Source of the DNA: Lomentospora prolificans
Taxonomy: Eukaryota; Ascomycota; Sordariomycetes; Microascales; Microascaceae
DNA length: 64,000 bases
Direction: 5' to 3'
Assembly: GCA_029532625.1 (NCBI GenBank)
Contig: JARFXM010000006.1
Span: 2,604,001 to 2,668,000 of the forward strand
The notes below the pieces were generated by a model that was not told the origin of the DNA, made no database searches, and saw only the letters and a list, made by a program, of their open reading frames with translations. Positions 12,154-23,648 of the stretch are shown here, in pieces (within the stretch, counting starts at the first letter, position 1; every line of letters starts with the position of its first letter). A program made the position numbers and the translations under genes.

Positions 12154-13821
12154 ATGAACCCCCCAAGCCCCCCTCAGATGTCTCAAGACGCCCTGAGCGA
12201 CCGGGACTACCTCGACTTCCTAGTTGATGAAGCAGACGTAAGTGGCCCTCGCTCCATTCGGAACATGATTCACCCTTTCTCCCCGAGGGGTTAGTACGTG
12301 GGCTCCCCAGTCAACGTATTCAACCCTTGCCCAGCACTGGAGTTGTCTGTTGTTGTGTCCCAAGCACCGGCGAAATGCGGGTGAGATGGGCCGAGGTGTG
12401 CGTCGGCGAGCAGCGCAAGTGGCATCGCTTGGGAGGCTGGAATCTTCAGGAAGGTGCGCGCTAGGGCTGGCGGTATTCAGATGAAGATTTCTTTTGGGGT
12501 TGGGGGAGAATCCAAAGAGAGAGAAGAGAAACACCAGGGGACCGGTTCGATCCAGAGCCAAAAGAAGCTCACCCAGTGTCAGCAGATCCCAATCACCACG
12601 CCGATGTCTCCACAATTTAGCCCGGGCACGCTACAGGGCGCCGGTCTAGGCGGTTCAGGTAATAGTGGCCCCGCGCACCACGCCACGCGGCTGGAGAATC
12701 GACCCATGGCTGCGCCGCCCCGACAAATAGCGCCTCTGTCTCAACCACCCACTGCGGCGACGGCCTTGGACCCCCGGCGCTACCCGGCCGCGCCCCTGCA
12801 ATCGCCGCACCATCACCAGCAGCACGATCATCAACACCAGCATGCGCAACAGCATGACTCCCATGGATCGGCGGCCTATGGGCCATTTGTTCCCTGGCAC
12901 CAAGGCGCCGCCCATGCTACGCCATCATTGCCTTCCTATCCTCACTCGCCCGCTAACCGCGCTTCCGCGTTTGACTTCAGCCCGCAACAGGCCCAGCTTC
13001 TGGCCGGCGACCCGACTTTCCACTTCGCCGGCCCCACAGCGATCCATGATGCCGGTACCCAGCAGCAGCAGCAGCAGCCCGCCTTCAATTTCGACATCCC
13101 CTGGACGGGCGCACTCTCAGATTCTAGCGTTAGCTTTGGCGCACCTGTATCACCCAGCCCGGCAGTAGCGAAACAATGGTATGAAGCTGAAGATGATGAC
13201 GAGAATCCCTCTTCGGTCGCCGATGAAGGAAGCCAGCCTGGCATGGACGACTCTTCTCGGTCTAGTACCTCCCAGCCGAAACGCCACAAAAAATCACTGC
13301 ATGACTTTGCCACGCATCAGTCCGGTTTGGGTGAACAAGCCATGCGGACTCATGCGGGTCCGTCAAGGGACGCACCGCCGAGCCCTAGCCTCGCAGCCCT
13401 GTCGTCTTCGTCGTCGACCACACGACCTAGCAAGCTGCGCAGCGCATCTCGCACCACTAAGAACACCCACCACAAGCCCGCCGAGACCGTAGAAGAGCGC
13501 CGCAGTCGCGCTTCTCACAATCTCGTCGAGAAGCAGTATCGAAATAGGCTGAACGCCCAATTTGAAAATCTGCTAAATGCACTACCGGAGCATGTGCGGA
13601 GCGGCGGTCCCGGTGATGAGGACGATTCTGAAGGTCCCATGCCCGACACTACCGATCGGCGGGTGAGCAAAGCAGAAGTGCTAGAAATGGCGCGCAGGCA
13701 CATAAAGTCGCTAGAGAGGAACAATTCGGCTCTCGCTCGTGAGCGTGATGAGCTAGCGCAGGAGATTGAGATGCTACGGAACGCGCGGGAATCCCAGTCA
13801 GAGAGAGGGTCGAACGCGTGA
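12154..13821 (+). CDS. bHLH transcription factor with SREBP-type tyrosine
   Basis: The likely model is exon 1 12154-12237 (MNPPSPPQMSQDALSDRDY...) and exon 2 12583-13821, about 440 aa. Acceptors at 12480 or 12576 also keep the frame, so the protein may be 2-34 residues longer. The N-terminal two thirds are disordered: His/Gln-rich, with a six-Gln run coded by CAG repeats near 13061. The bHLH domain lies at about residues 335-425. Its basic region SHNLVEKQYRNRLN has Tyr where most bHLH proteins have Arg, the mark of SREBP-like factors. The loop is long and acidic/glycine-rich (GGPGDEDDSEGP). Helix 2 (VSKAEVLEMARRHIKSLE) runs into a leucine zipper. No membrane segment follows, unlike true SREBPs, so membrane-regulated processing is unlikely. 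Target genes are unknown. Confidence 0.88.
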
Positions 13822-15308
13822 CAAAGGCGTTAAGTATAATGACTACAGGGTACTGGAGGACGATATTAGAGATACTAGCTGGCCTTTTAGCTCAATTTTT
13901 CTTTTTCCCTTTTATCTTGTCCCCAACCCCCACCCTTTCTCTTTCTCTTTTTCTTTCTTCCGTTTCTTTTTTTTTTCCTTTTTATTCCCTCCATCCATCT
14001 CTACCTTCGTCTCTACCGATTTGGAAGCGGATCTAGAGTTTGAATGGATGTCCACCTGGGGCCATGTCGGACGGCGGACTGGTAATGATATATGTTTACA
14101 TTTTACAGGTATGATAAACGATATCCACATCTTCTCGATGAACCTATAAGCAACGGTTAGGGTTATGATTTCATCGTACGAGTTCAAACTAACAGGTTTG
14201 GGGGCGCGGGACATACGAGTATTCAAAAACACACAAAATCGGTTTAGAATAGATGATCCCAGTCAAGAAATGACACTGACAGAAAATCCCCTACCTCCCG
14301 AGACTTTGCATATGTGGGAATCTCAAAAAGACTTCGTCGCTCTCGGAAAGAAAAGAAAAGAAAAGAAAAGGAAAGGTCTGGCAGTGCGAATAAGTAGGTG
14401 AAGTAATTGAATCAAGTAGTAGTGGTATTATTTTTTTCTAGCCACTCTTCTATTCAGTCGATAACCTATATCGACTTCTTCCTCCTCGCACCGAAACCGT
14501 ACATCTCAAGGGAGAGACATTTTGTCCTTCTTTGTTCGAGCCGTGTTTTCCCTTCCTCTCTGCCGAGGAAGTCCGTTTTCAACGCCCCCGTCAAAGTTTT
14601 GCACAGGGCCAGCCACACTTTGCAAAATAAAACTCCCTTTCACCACCCCTTCCCTGACTTCCCCGTACCAAGCCCACCACCATCCCAGGTACCAGTATGA
14701 TTGCAGGTTTGCGAGCCCGTGTACAGAGAGAGCAGGGGGGAAGAAACCCAAAAGGATACAAAACAAAAAGGATGTGGTGGTGGGGATGAATGCTTTCCCA
14801 AGTATGAAAAAGGGATCCGATCTTTAAAACCTGAGACCAATCTCTTCCTCCGGTTTTTCAAAGCCAATGCTCTATAAAGTTTTCCCGAGAACTATGTCCC
14901 CGCTAATATAAACAATAAATCTGACACACACTCACGCGGAAATAAAAAAAAAAAGAAAAGAAAGAAAAGAGAAGCGTGGTATGGAGGAGCAAAAGTGGAA
15001 GCGACAGAGGTATAGAGAACATAGGAAATAGTAGGAACATGGTCGCGGCGGTGAATGAGACTGGCACTGTCCGAGTTCCTCGGTAATAGAAAAGGATAAG
15101 AACGCCGGTTGCGAGGTTTGTTTTGCACGAGACCCTCGCCGAGTAAAATATCGCATGTCTATCCAAGATGATGTAAAAAGATGAATTCGAACGCCGATCC
15201 AGAAAAGAACGAGGGTATAAGCGAGTGATTTTTTAGGATTAGGCGTGTCCGAGATAATGGCAATAACAATATTGCCCACGAGTCGAGCGCGAAAGGGATA
15301 GCATCAAG
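13822..15308. other. Convergent 3' region between the bHLH gene and the 856-aa gene
   Basis: No gene was found. It holds a CT-rich stretch at about 13900-14000, an AAAAG microsatellite near 14350 and an A/G-rich tract at about 14940-14975. It probably contains the two facing 3' untranslated regions. Confidence 0.5.
14346..14376. repeat. (AAAAG)n microsatellite
   Basis: About six units of a five-base AAAAG/GAAAG repeat, with one G-for-A change in the last unit. Confidence 0.9.
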
Positions 15309-17879
15309 CTAAATCCGGTTCATCGCATCGGGCCGGGGAAAAAGGGAAAACTTTCCACCTATAGGGGGAGGCGTGGCCAAGCTCGTTGTCTTTGCTCGAG
15401 GACGGCCAATGTCAAGGCGAGACTTTAGTTTCGGCTCCTGGGCGAGGACAGCCGTTTCAAAATCAACCGTCGACTGCGAGCGTCCGGGAATGAATTGCTC
15501 AACAAAGGTGCATTCGTTCGTCGCGGTTTCGCTTTTGGGGCTCCAGCTGCCAGAGTGTTCGGCGGTGAATCTCGTAAACGAGGTTGACGCCGAGGCCATC
15601 GATTTGTGAGGCTCGTCGGTTGTACTTCCGGATCTGCCTGTGGAGTCGGTTCCGATGGTTGAAGTGCTCACCCTGTCCATAGTGCTGGGCGGATGAGCAG
15701 GGGTGACCTTGTCGTTGAAAGCGGGATAGCCCCCGATGTAGATGGCACCGTCATTGTCGTAACCTGCCTCGTCATCCTCGCACATCATCATCTGCTGCCG
15801 GTAGTCGGTCGGGATGAGGAGGGAAGGTGACAAGGTGAACCCGTGCGATTCTTTGAAACTGGATGCGCGCGAGTCGGCCCGTGGCCTCTGAATGAGTAGG
15901 CCGCTATCGTTCCGGGGTAGCGAAAAGTTCGACGTTACGAGTACGGTCGGCGCAGTCGGCGTGAGAGCCTCGGGGTCGTTAATAGAAGTATGGCTCGCTG
16001 GGCTGAGCGCCGGCATGTCGTACTGATCGGGGGCTAAGAAAAAACCCGACGTAGCGTCGGGGGTGCTTCCAGAGTTATGACTGTGCTCTGATCGCGAAGT
16101 ATCCAGCTTAATCGGGGTAGGACCGTCTTCATCGCGGGATTCATCCAAAGAGGGGCGCGACCACTCGTAATAGCAATCCGCCTCTAGCTCGTGTTCATAG
16201 CAGTAATCAATATCATCTTCCCAGTTCGACCTGACGAAAGCATCCGCGGCCTCCTCCTCGCAGGCAGCGGCCCGTAGAGCGCGCTGGGCCGCGAACAAGT
16301 CGAATCTTCCCAGAGTGTCCGAACCGGCACTCGGGGGCCGGCGATGAGAAGTCTTGGGTTCATCGTCGTCCGCTGAATGACGCATCTGAGGCACGGATTG
16401 GCTACGACGCAGAGACGAGCTCGTGCTCAGAACGCTCGAACGAGATTTCCTCGCAGCGCGGGGTTCCTCCTCCTCGGGGACCCCCGCAAGGACTTGCGGA
16501 GTAGGGGGAAGTGGCACCGGCGGCGTCAGTGGCCACGCCTCGTCATCGTGCGTCGTCACAGCATGAAGGTAATGAGTTTCAGGTAGAGTTTCCTCGTGCA
16601 TCATGGCCGCCGGAAGATAGCCATGAGAGGCCATGGGTGGCTCACGCGCTTCTTGCGCAAAGTAGAAGGGCTCTGGCTGGCGGAAACCTCCGCCACTGGT
16701 CAAAGGACGGTCAAGAGTGGTAGTCTCTAAAGGATCGTAGCTTCCGTACCGGATAGACTGCCGGCTCGACAATCGTGGTGGCGGGATCGGGGGCGCTTGA
16801 TATTGTGATTCGTCGGACTCGATGATCGGAGATCTGGGGGGCCGGGGGGGTCGGGGTGGGATAGCTCGGAGATTTTCCTGAGACTTTGAGGCCTTGACCA
16901 GACGCCTGGGCCCGGCATTGGGAGCTGTATGCCTCGTCCGAAGCGTCGGCCGATTCATGGCAATCCGCGTGTGGGGTTCCGATTCCGTATATGTATTTCC
17001 AACCGTATAGCTACTCTCGGACGAAATGTCATTTGGGTGAGGGTTTGCCTTGAGAGTGGAAAACTCGGCGACGAGTTCCATCCGGCTCGACCTTTGCAAG
17101 GTCGGGAGATGATCGCGACGGGTATGAGTGACATGTTGAAAATTGTAAGGGCCTGAGATGAGCGGCTTTCCAGAGGGTGGCATGGCAGGCATGCCTAAAT
17201 CGCCGTAAGGATCGGACTTGGCAGCCTTTCGCCGGCCAAAGATTGCCGGGATGAAATGGTCCTTGTTACCTTGCGCAGCGGGCCCATCCATCTGTAGTTC
17301 TCCGGAATAAAGGGAGCTGCTGGAGGAGCTGTTGGCGCTGCTCTCCCTCCTCAACCGACCTTTCCGGCTGAAAATGGCCTTGCCCAAGATCTGGACGCTA
17401 TCAGGTCGTTCGCGTGACGGCATGCTGCTAGTAGTAGAACGACCTGAGGAGCGCCGAGAGAGTGTAATGTTGTCTATAACCTGGTCCCATGCAGGGCGAT
17501 CCGCGTTTGAGGGGTGGTAAAGGGCAGAAGAAGTCGACAGAGAGGGGTGGTGACTGCGATGCTTTTCAGCAGAAGAGGCCTGTTTCACTTTATTACTGAG
17601 AGCTCGGAGTCTTCTAGGCGACGGGGGTCCTTCGACAGCAGGCTCGAGCAAATCGGCGGCAATGTTCGGAGTTGGAGGAAGCGGGTTGTTAGCTGCTGAT
17701 GTAGTAGCGGAGGTTGTCGGCCTCGAGGCCTCTGCGCCAGATGAGAAGGTCTCTAGTGCGTGGGATAGGGACGTGCCATCTTTTGCGGCTTCCCTTTCGG
17801 CTTTCTTCTTCGCCTTTACCTTCTCTTTCGTATCCTTGTACGCCGAGTAATAGGGCAGTGGTGCCGCTGCGGCCCACAT
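15309..17879 (-). CDS. Large disordered protein, function unknown
   Basis: A single open frame of 856 codons with fungal codon use and no introns. It starts MWAAAAPLPYYSAYKDTKEK followed by a short Lys/Ala/Glu-rich helix (VKAKKKAEREAAKDG). The rest is low-complexity: Ser/Thr/Pro-rich with many SP/TP sites, polySer (residues about 180-190), RRSSGRSTTSS and PPIPPPRLSS. These resemble phosphorylation and SH3-type ligand motifs. One acidic/aromatic patch, WEDDIDYCYEHELEADCYYEW, is at about residue 560. I see no catalytic domain, signal peptide or membrane segment. I do not recognise the family. Its composition is like that of fungal cell-polarity or signalling scaffolds, but that is only a resemblance. 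Confidence 0.8.
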   Translation of the reverse strand: MWAAAAPLPYYSAYKDTKEKVKAKKKAEREAAKDGTSLSHALETFSSGAEASRPTTSATTSAANNPLPPTPNIAADLLEPAVEGPPSPRRLRALSNKVKQASSAEKHRSHHPSLSTSSALYHPSNADRPAWDQVIDNITLSRRSSGRSTTSSMPSRERPDSVQILGKAIFSRKGRLRRESSANSSSSSSLYSGELQMDGPAAQGNKDHFIPAIFGRRKAAKSDPYGDLGMPAMPPSGKPLISGPYNFQHVTHTRRDHLPTLQRSSRMELVAEFSTLKANPHPNDISSESSYTVGNTYTESEPHTRIAMNRPTLRTRHTAPNAGPRRLVKASKSQENLRAIPPRPPRPPRSPIIESDESQYQAPPIPPPRLSSRQSIRYGSYDPLETTTLDRPLTSGGGFRQPEPFYFAQEAREPPMASHGYLPAAMMHEETLPETHYLHAVTTHDDEAWPLTPPVPLPPTPQVLAGVPEEEEPRAARKSRSSVLSTSSSLRRSQSVPQMRHSADDDEPKTSHRRPPSAGSDTLGRFDLFAAQRALRAAACEEEAADAFVRSNWEDDIDYCYEHELEADCYYEWSRPSLDESRDEDGPTPIKLDTSRSEHSHNSGSTPDATSGFFLAPDQYDMPALSPASHTSINDPEALTPTAPTVLVTSNFSLPRNDSGLLIQRPRADSRASSFKESHGFTLSPSLLIPTDYRQQMMMCEDDEAGYDNDGAIYIGGYPAFNDKVTPAHPPSTMDRVSTSTIGTDSTGRSGSTTDEPHKSMASASTSFTRFTAEHSGSWSPKSETATNECTFVEQFIPGRSQSTVDFETAVLAQEPKLKSRLDIGRPRAKTTSLATPPPIGGKFSLFPRPDAMNRI

Positions 17880-20800
17880 CTTGACTTAATGCACTGGATG
17901 CTGCGATTCGAGCCGTGGAGCTCGGACACAGGCTTCCAATCCCTGGGGCGAAATGTTCTCTTCGTCTTCCGCGTTGCAGTAAATTTCCAGTAAGAATAGT
18001 TGGCCTAGACCTCGGAGGCGGTTGGGAAAGGCATGCACGGAACGTAGTGTCTGTGTTGCTGCGTTTACCGAGTTTCTCGAACGGTCTTATAAGTCTAGGT
18101 TGGTTGCTTATAATTTTTTGGTTGGTCGTTCTGTGCCGCGCTTTCGCAGATCAAGGGCGCACTCCACCGTCCGTTCGAGCGTTATGAGAAGAAAAAGAAA
18201 AAAGTAGGAGACAGCAAAACCAGGCGTGTTGAAGGAAAGGAGGGAAGGCCCAGCTAGCGAGAATATTTTGGAAGGGAGGTCGAGCAGCGCAAGTGCCTGT
18301 CAGATTCTGGGTTCCCTTGTCTACCTCGTCGTATTATAACGGACCGGGGGGCGGGAGGGGATCCGAAGACTTGGAATATTTGGTCTGGTCGGTAATAGCA
18401 CACACACTCACACCCAGAGGCGACTGCACGCTGCAGGTGGTAAGAACATGAAATGATTTCCGGAATGGCAAGAGAAGGAAAGTAGGGAGGGGGAAAGACG
18501 GCGGCAGACGATGGTCTTTGGTCGGTGCAGGAGCTGGACCAGAAGTAATAATAATATTCCGGGGCTAGCAACCCAAGTAGCAGGTCAATGGAAGAGATCT
18601 GTCCGTTCAGTCTCTTCTTCTTTTGTATCCCTCGTCGGTGGTTTTCTCAAAAGCCTGGGGGGCCCTTGAAGGATGGGGAGATGGTGACTGTGCGTGTGTT
18701 CCCACCAGGGAGGGGGATCCGCTGGTGTTTGAGCCCGCCCGAGGATTGACCAGGGTGCGCAAGTAGTGTCCTTGCAGGGGTGTGGTTGTGAAGGGCGAGG
18801 TCAGGACCGGACCAGGGTGGAGGAGAGAACGACTAGGATCCAGGGAGTAGCTACGTACAGTGAACTGCAGGAGAGATACACTGTCACACGCCACTCTTCT
18901 TCGACGATGGATGATGGAGGGCTGGGTATCCTTGGCTTGTTTCTCGAGCCCAAGACTGGATGGTTGTAATTAGCCAGAAAATGAGTGACCCCACTGTGAC
19001 CTTAGGGGAGGGTATCAACGAAGGTGTTGGTGGTTCACCAGAGAGCGATGAAGGCCAATAACCATTATCCAGAGGTTGACTTCAGAAATGCTGACAGCAC
19101 TCGACCAAATAGCCCGTAATCATGCACACGCATTCGTGATCGATTGCCGTCCAGTCGTTTCTGGATTGTCGATAAATTGACTGGCCCGGCTGATGCCTTG
19201 ATCCACACGAGAGGACTTGTGAAGGGGAGGAATGGGGACGATGAAGAAGTAGATTCGATGACGGGCCCGGATCGTACCGCGGTCCGATAGAAGGCTTTCG
19301 CTTTCTTGCTGTCCGAAAAGCAGGGAGGTTTTGCAGTAATACCAAAGCGATAGGAATTAGAGGGATTCCGGACGGAGTTATCAGGTAAGATGGCCACGCG
19401 ATGAGCGCACCTATGTGTAAGACACGCGCAGGCAGGCGATAGAATCCCGGAAGGACTCCCGATCTGATCCGCTTCGTTCGACACCTCTCTGTTTCTGATC
19501 GGGCCGGTTGGCGAAAGCGAAGAAGGCAATGCACTCAGCCCAACCAAATTTGGAAGGGGTGTAATAGTCTACCTCTCGCTACCTTGGACAGAACCGGTGG
19601 ACCAAGAGGATGGAAATGAAGCTGCAAGTGATAATAGGCGAAATATGGGGTGCAATGCTAATAATAATGAACGTCGCAGTCCTCGGTGGTATCCACCCCA
19701 GGGAGAAGCAGCGTACTCATACGCAGCGGGAAAGGGAGCCAGACAACAGCGGGAAGGGAAGGGTTCAGCGCCTGACCACGCGAGAAGTGGATTGGTGGCC
19801 GCTTAATTTGGCCTTGGCCGAGTCGCGTGCCCGGCTCAATTGCAAGCTGATATTAATACGGCGAATTGTTCGTTCGTCGACGGACGCGAGATGTGGGTGT
19901 GGCGGAAGGGAGGCAATATGGAATGGCCATCGAGTACCCCGGCAATGGCAGCTCACACCCCGCCCCTGGAGAAGACGCGAGTGGGATAGTGGGGAAATTG
20001 TGAGGCAAAAATAAAAGAAGGGAACCGAGTATATAGAAGGCTCGAAAGACTGGCTTCCGGGTGAAGGCAGATACAACACTGTCGGGACAACCTCCGAAAC
20101 CCCTTGTAGGCGACTTAAGAAATGCAGCGTCGGCCAGCGCGTTTCTAGATGAGAGAGTGATGCCAGAATGTACAATTCCTGCTTCTTGCTCTGACGAAGG
20201 ATATTGCCCCCAACTAATATATAAACGTCGGTAGTGCGCTTGGTGCGGCAGATGCTCGTGATACGCAAATCCGGGGATGTGAGCCCCCGACAACGTCAGA
20301 GATGTTTATGCCTCGGACGGAGGTGTTTTGTTAGAACCAGGCCGGATATTTTCGTCTCGATGCAGCCAGTTCTCCACCACCTGATCTGCGCTGGCATACC
20401 GCTCTGTGGCTGTAACTTGTTGTTTGAGGTGTGATCTAGACAGCAATGGGTTAGTGTCGCGAATGGGCAGGGTAGAGACAGTGAAATATCGGAGTAGTGA
20501 AAACAATGGCGGAACAATGGACAACCCTAACTAATCCCAAAAAATCATCATGGAGGGTGGGAAGAGCTCATCGAAGCGGGAGAAACAAGCGGAGGCGTGG
20601 AGAACAAGCCACACTCGAATACACAGGATATCATATGTCGAGAACTTATTTCTTACTCGTGTATCCATCGAGCCTCGGGCCCTTTCGCTCCCCTTCTTCT
20701 TGTGACCAGCGTTGAGCTTCACCTCTTCTGATCACATACAGTTGATTACAATAAGGGTGTGTTCGGATAGCCGCTAGAAAAAAGAAAAGAAGGAATCGAG

Positions 20801-22478
20801 AGCATCGCGATATACGAGCAAGCCTCCGCTATGCCCATACGCCTGACTCCCACGTTATACGATGTGATACCTGCGAAGCGCTTCCTAACACAATTCAAGG
20901 CTGGAGGTCAAATGAATCCGTTCGTATCTTGCTCACAGCTCCAAGCACCCGCATCAAAAAAGTGGTTGGTTGACAGGACGCGAACGACGAGTGGCAGACC
21001 CGAATGTGGGGCCGAAAAAAGAGGATCTGAATGAGCGAGGGGCAGGTAAGGCGCCCCAGGATGGCCTCTGCGTCTAGGCGAAGGTTCCTACATTTGTCCG
21101 GCGGAGCTCGAACCACAAACATCTCTGGCGATCTCGTTGTTCGTTGACCTGAAACGGGGGATAGGGATACGGTCAGGTCAGAACGATCGTCTCTCGTCGA
21201 TCGGAGCTGACAACTGATGTGGTGCAAGATGCTCCTTCCTGAGCTAGTTTCGCACATTGCCCCTTCCGTGTCCGTGGACTATATCTTTACACATCGACGC
21301 CATCTCGTCATCGAGCATCTTTCCCATCGAATTATGCAACAAGTTAATACAACGAGAGGGACACGGGTTATTTCCATCCGTCGACTTTGATGTGCAAACG
21401 TACTGACTCTCCGAGGCACCTTCCCTTCATACTCGCTGTGATTCCCCGCATCCTGCTATTACTGTTCGAGTTTAGTGTCCTGCAAAGGGCATCATTCCCA
21501 TAACAATCCTTTTTGCAAGTCCCACAACTCCAGCCTCTGCAACACCCCGTTTGAAATTTTGTAGATAGGCGGTCTGGTGTCTATTCCATGTGAAAAAGGC
21601 TATCTTCCCGCCTATGTACCGAGGACCCGGAACAGGGGAAGGCTAGCAAAGCACACAAAGTGGAGCGGAGGTGAGGGGGCAGTGGTCGGAATTCGCAGGT
21701 ATTCAATTGACAGAAGCGTAAGGAGGGAAAGAGGAAGGGAAGGAGCGGGATATCTCAATCCCACCTTCCCTCCCTTGCACCCAGATTCCTTTTTTGCGCG
21801 TGCCAGGCTCCCATGTCCTTGCCTCAATCTAGCAAGTCGCCTGTCAGTGGCACTCCGATACCTAGGATCACCCAGCCCTTGCCAAGAAGCAATGCAAAGA
21901 TGGCCTTTTGATCAACGGAACGGAGCCACAGCCCACATCACAAGAGGGGCCAGCGCAAGTCCTATTCTAGCCAACCGAATGCCCGCCGCAGCATGCAGCA
22001 CGGTGCAGCGAGCCGGGCCCATCAAAGTGCCAAAAAGACCAGAATCCAGGAACAGCGAACAGACGTCCCGCCCCCGTCGCCCGAGCCCGCGCAGTTGGTC
22101 CCCAAGAGCCGAGCTCGACGACGAAGTAAAGGCGCATCCCCCAGGTGTCTTCCATTGTTCTTCGCCAGCCAGCTGGCTCAACTCGCTCTAACACCCGCCC
22201 CCACTACGAGACCGAGCGCACAGCGTACATGTGCAGCAGAAACAGAGGTCTTGCTACCGAAACGGAAGTACAAATTGAATGCGCAATCGCAACGTCACAC
22301 TATGCTTCTTTTTAAGCTCTTGCTCACTGACATGTCGGACGAGGTTGTCGGATCCATTGAATCAAAGGACGCAAGCCTGAGGCCTTACGCTTTACCAGGG
22401 CCCAGAGCCCAAGAGCCCCAATACATCTCCATCTCCAGTTCCCCAATATCGGTAGTGGACTGAGCGATTTAATATTTC

Positions 22479-22511
<33 letters not shown>

Positions 22512-22517
22512 GGGGGG
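22479..22517. repeat. T20-A12-G7 homopolymer run
   Basis: Twenty T, then twelve A, then seven G without interruption. The T and A runs could pair into a hairpin. It could also be an assembly artefact. Confidence 0.85.
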
Positions 22518-23493
22518 AAAAGTGGAATGGGAAGAGCGGCCGCACAGTACCATTGTAAAACCCAGTGGTTCTGCCCTGTGCCTATTAATTGACAATTGAC
22601 AAGAGGAATGTAGCCATCATCTATTCTAATTTCTCGCAGATGGGATTGGATGCCGGCAGAGAGTGTTGTAGTGTCTCCCCTCAGGCGGGGTAAGACCATC
22701 AGAGGAGACACGGTCACTTCTCGGGGGTCTGAGACGAAGGAGTGTGCAATTCAGCGTTTGATAAATCACAAAGAGACGTGTAACACTTGGCCTTGTTTTC
22801 TCAAATACATCGTCGAATGAGTTTTGTTTGCCGAGCCCTGAGCAATCCGGTTCCGCTCCCTCGATGAATCCGAGACGCGTTCGTTCGCAGCCTTTCCTAG
22901 GGATGCTCGCGTCGATTGAATGTAGCTCTTTTTAGAACGATAAAGCTTCCGTTTTAGGAGTCATTGATGCTGGAACTCTTCTGTGCGTACATGGAGCATG
23001 GCAGTGGCAGACCAAGCACCAGAACCTCCCCTGCACCACGCATGAAATGCACAGGCGGGGGAGGAAGCAGACCCAGACGTTTGAACTACCCAGATCCGGA
23101 CGGAGAAGGCCACACCTTTGGGCTTGTTGGTTACTTTCTCTTTGTGGATAATGCCCCATTGCCCTTCCCGGATGCTTCGTAGGTTGTACCCGCAAGCTTT
23201 TGTGCACAGACGGTTGGATCTTCTCTAGAGAATCTCCGTGGTGGTAAATATGGCTCAGAGCTCTGCTAAGTACCGATTACCACCAATTTCTTACATTCAC
23301 TCGTTTGTTTACATGTATCTTGGTACGAGGCGCTTGAGGGAGCTTGGAGATTGATGCGCAGGTCTGTCCGGACTTTTTCTACGGACAAACTCAGAAAGTC
23401 TTTTTTCCAGCTGTCAAGACAATCCGCTCTGTCGTCAATCCCACGCGAGCACGCAGTTGCTTTTTTCCCATTTCCAGCTCGCTACTAGTGCAA

Positions 23494-23648
23494 CCGCCAA
23501 TCGACCCTAACCCTCGTGGCATCTATGGACCAATGTTGCTTTTTGATGGGACAGGCGAAAGACAGGTCCCGCCAATTGACTCCAGCCCTCGTGGCATCTA
23601 CGGATCAATGTTGCTTTTTGAAGAGACAGGCAGGCGAAAGACGGGGTC
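23494..23648. repeat. Two-copy tandem repeat, 75/80 bp
   Basis: Copy 1 is 23494-23568 and copy 2 is 23569-23648. Both start CCGCCAAT and share CCCTCGTGGCATCTA and CAATGTTGCTTTTTGA. Copy 2 has an extra CAGG. CCGCCAT at 23649 begins a third, truncated copy. Most differences between copies are C/T or A/G changes. The repeat is non-coding as far as I can see. Confidence 0.9.

Noticed and set aside
12544..12553. GGTTCGATCC, like a tRNA B-box
   Set aside because: No A-box at the right distance and no pairing acceptor stem; it lies within the bHLH intron or exon boundary region.
21577..22191. 204-codon + strand frame in the desert, the longest there
   Set aside because: Arg/Ser/Pro-rich chance-like composition, overlapping frames on both strands, no motif.
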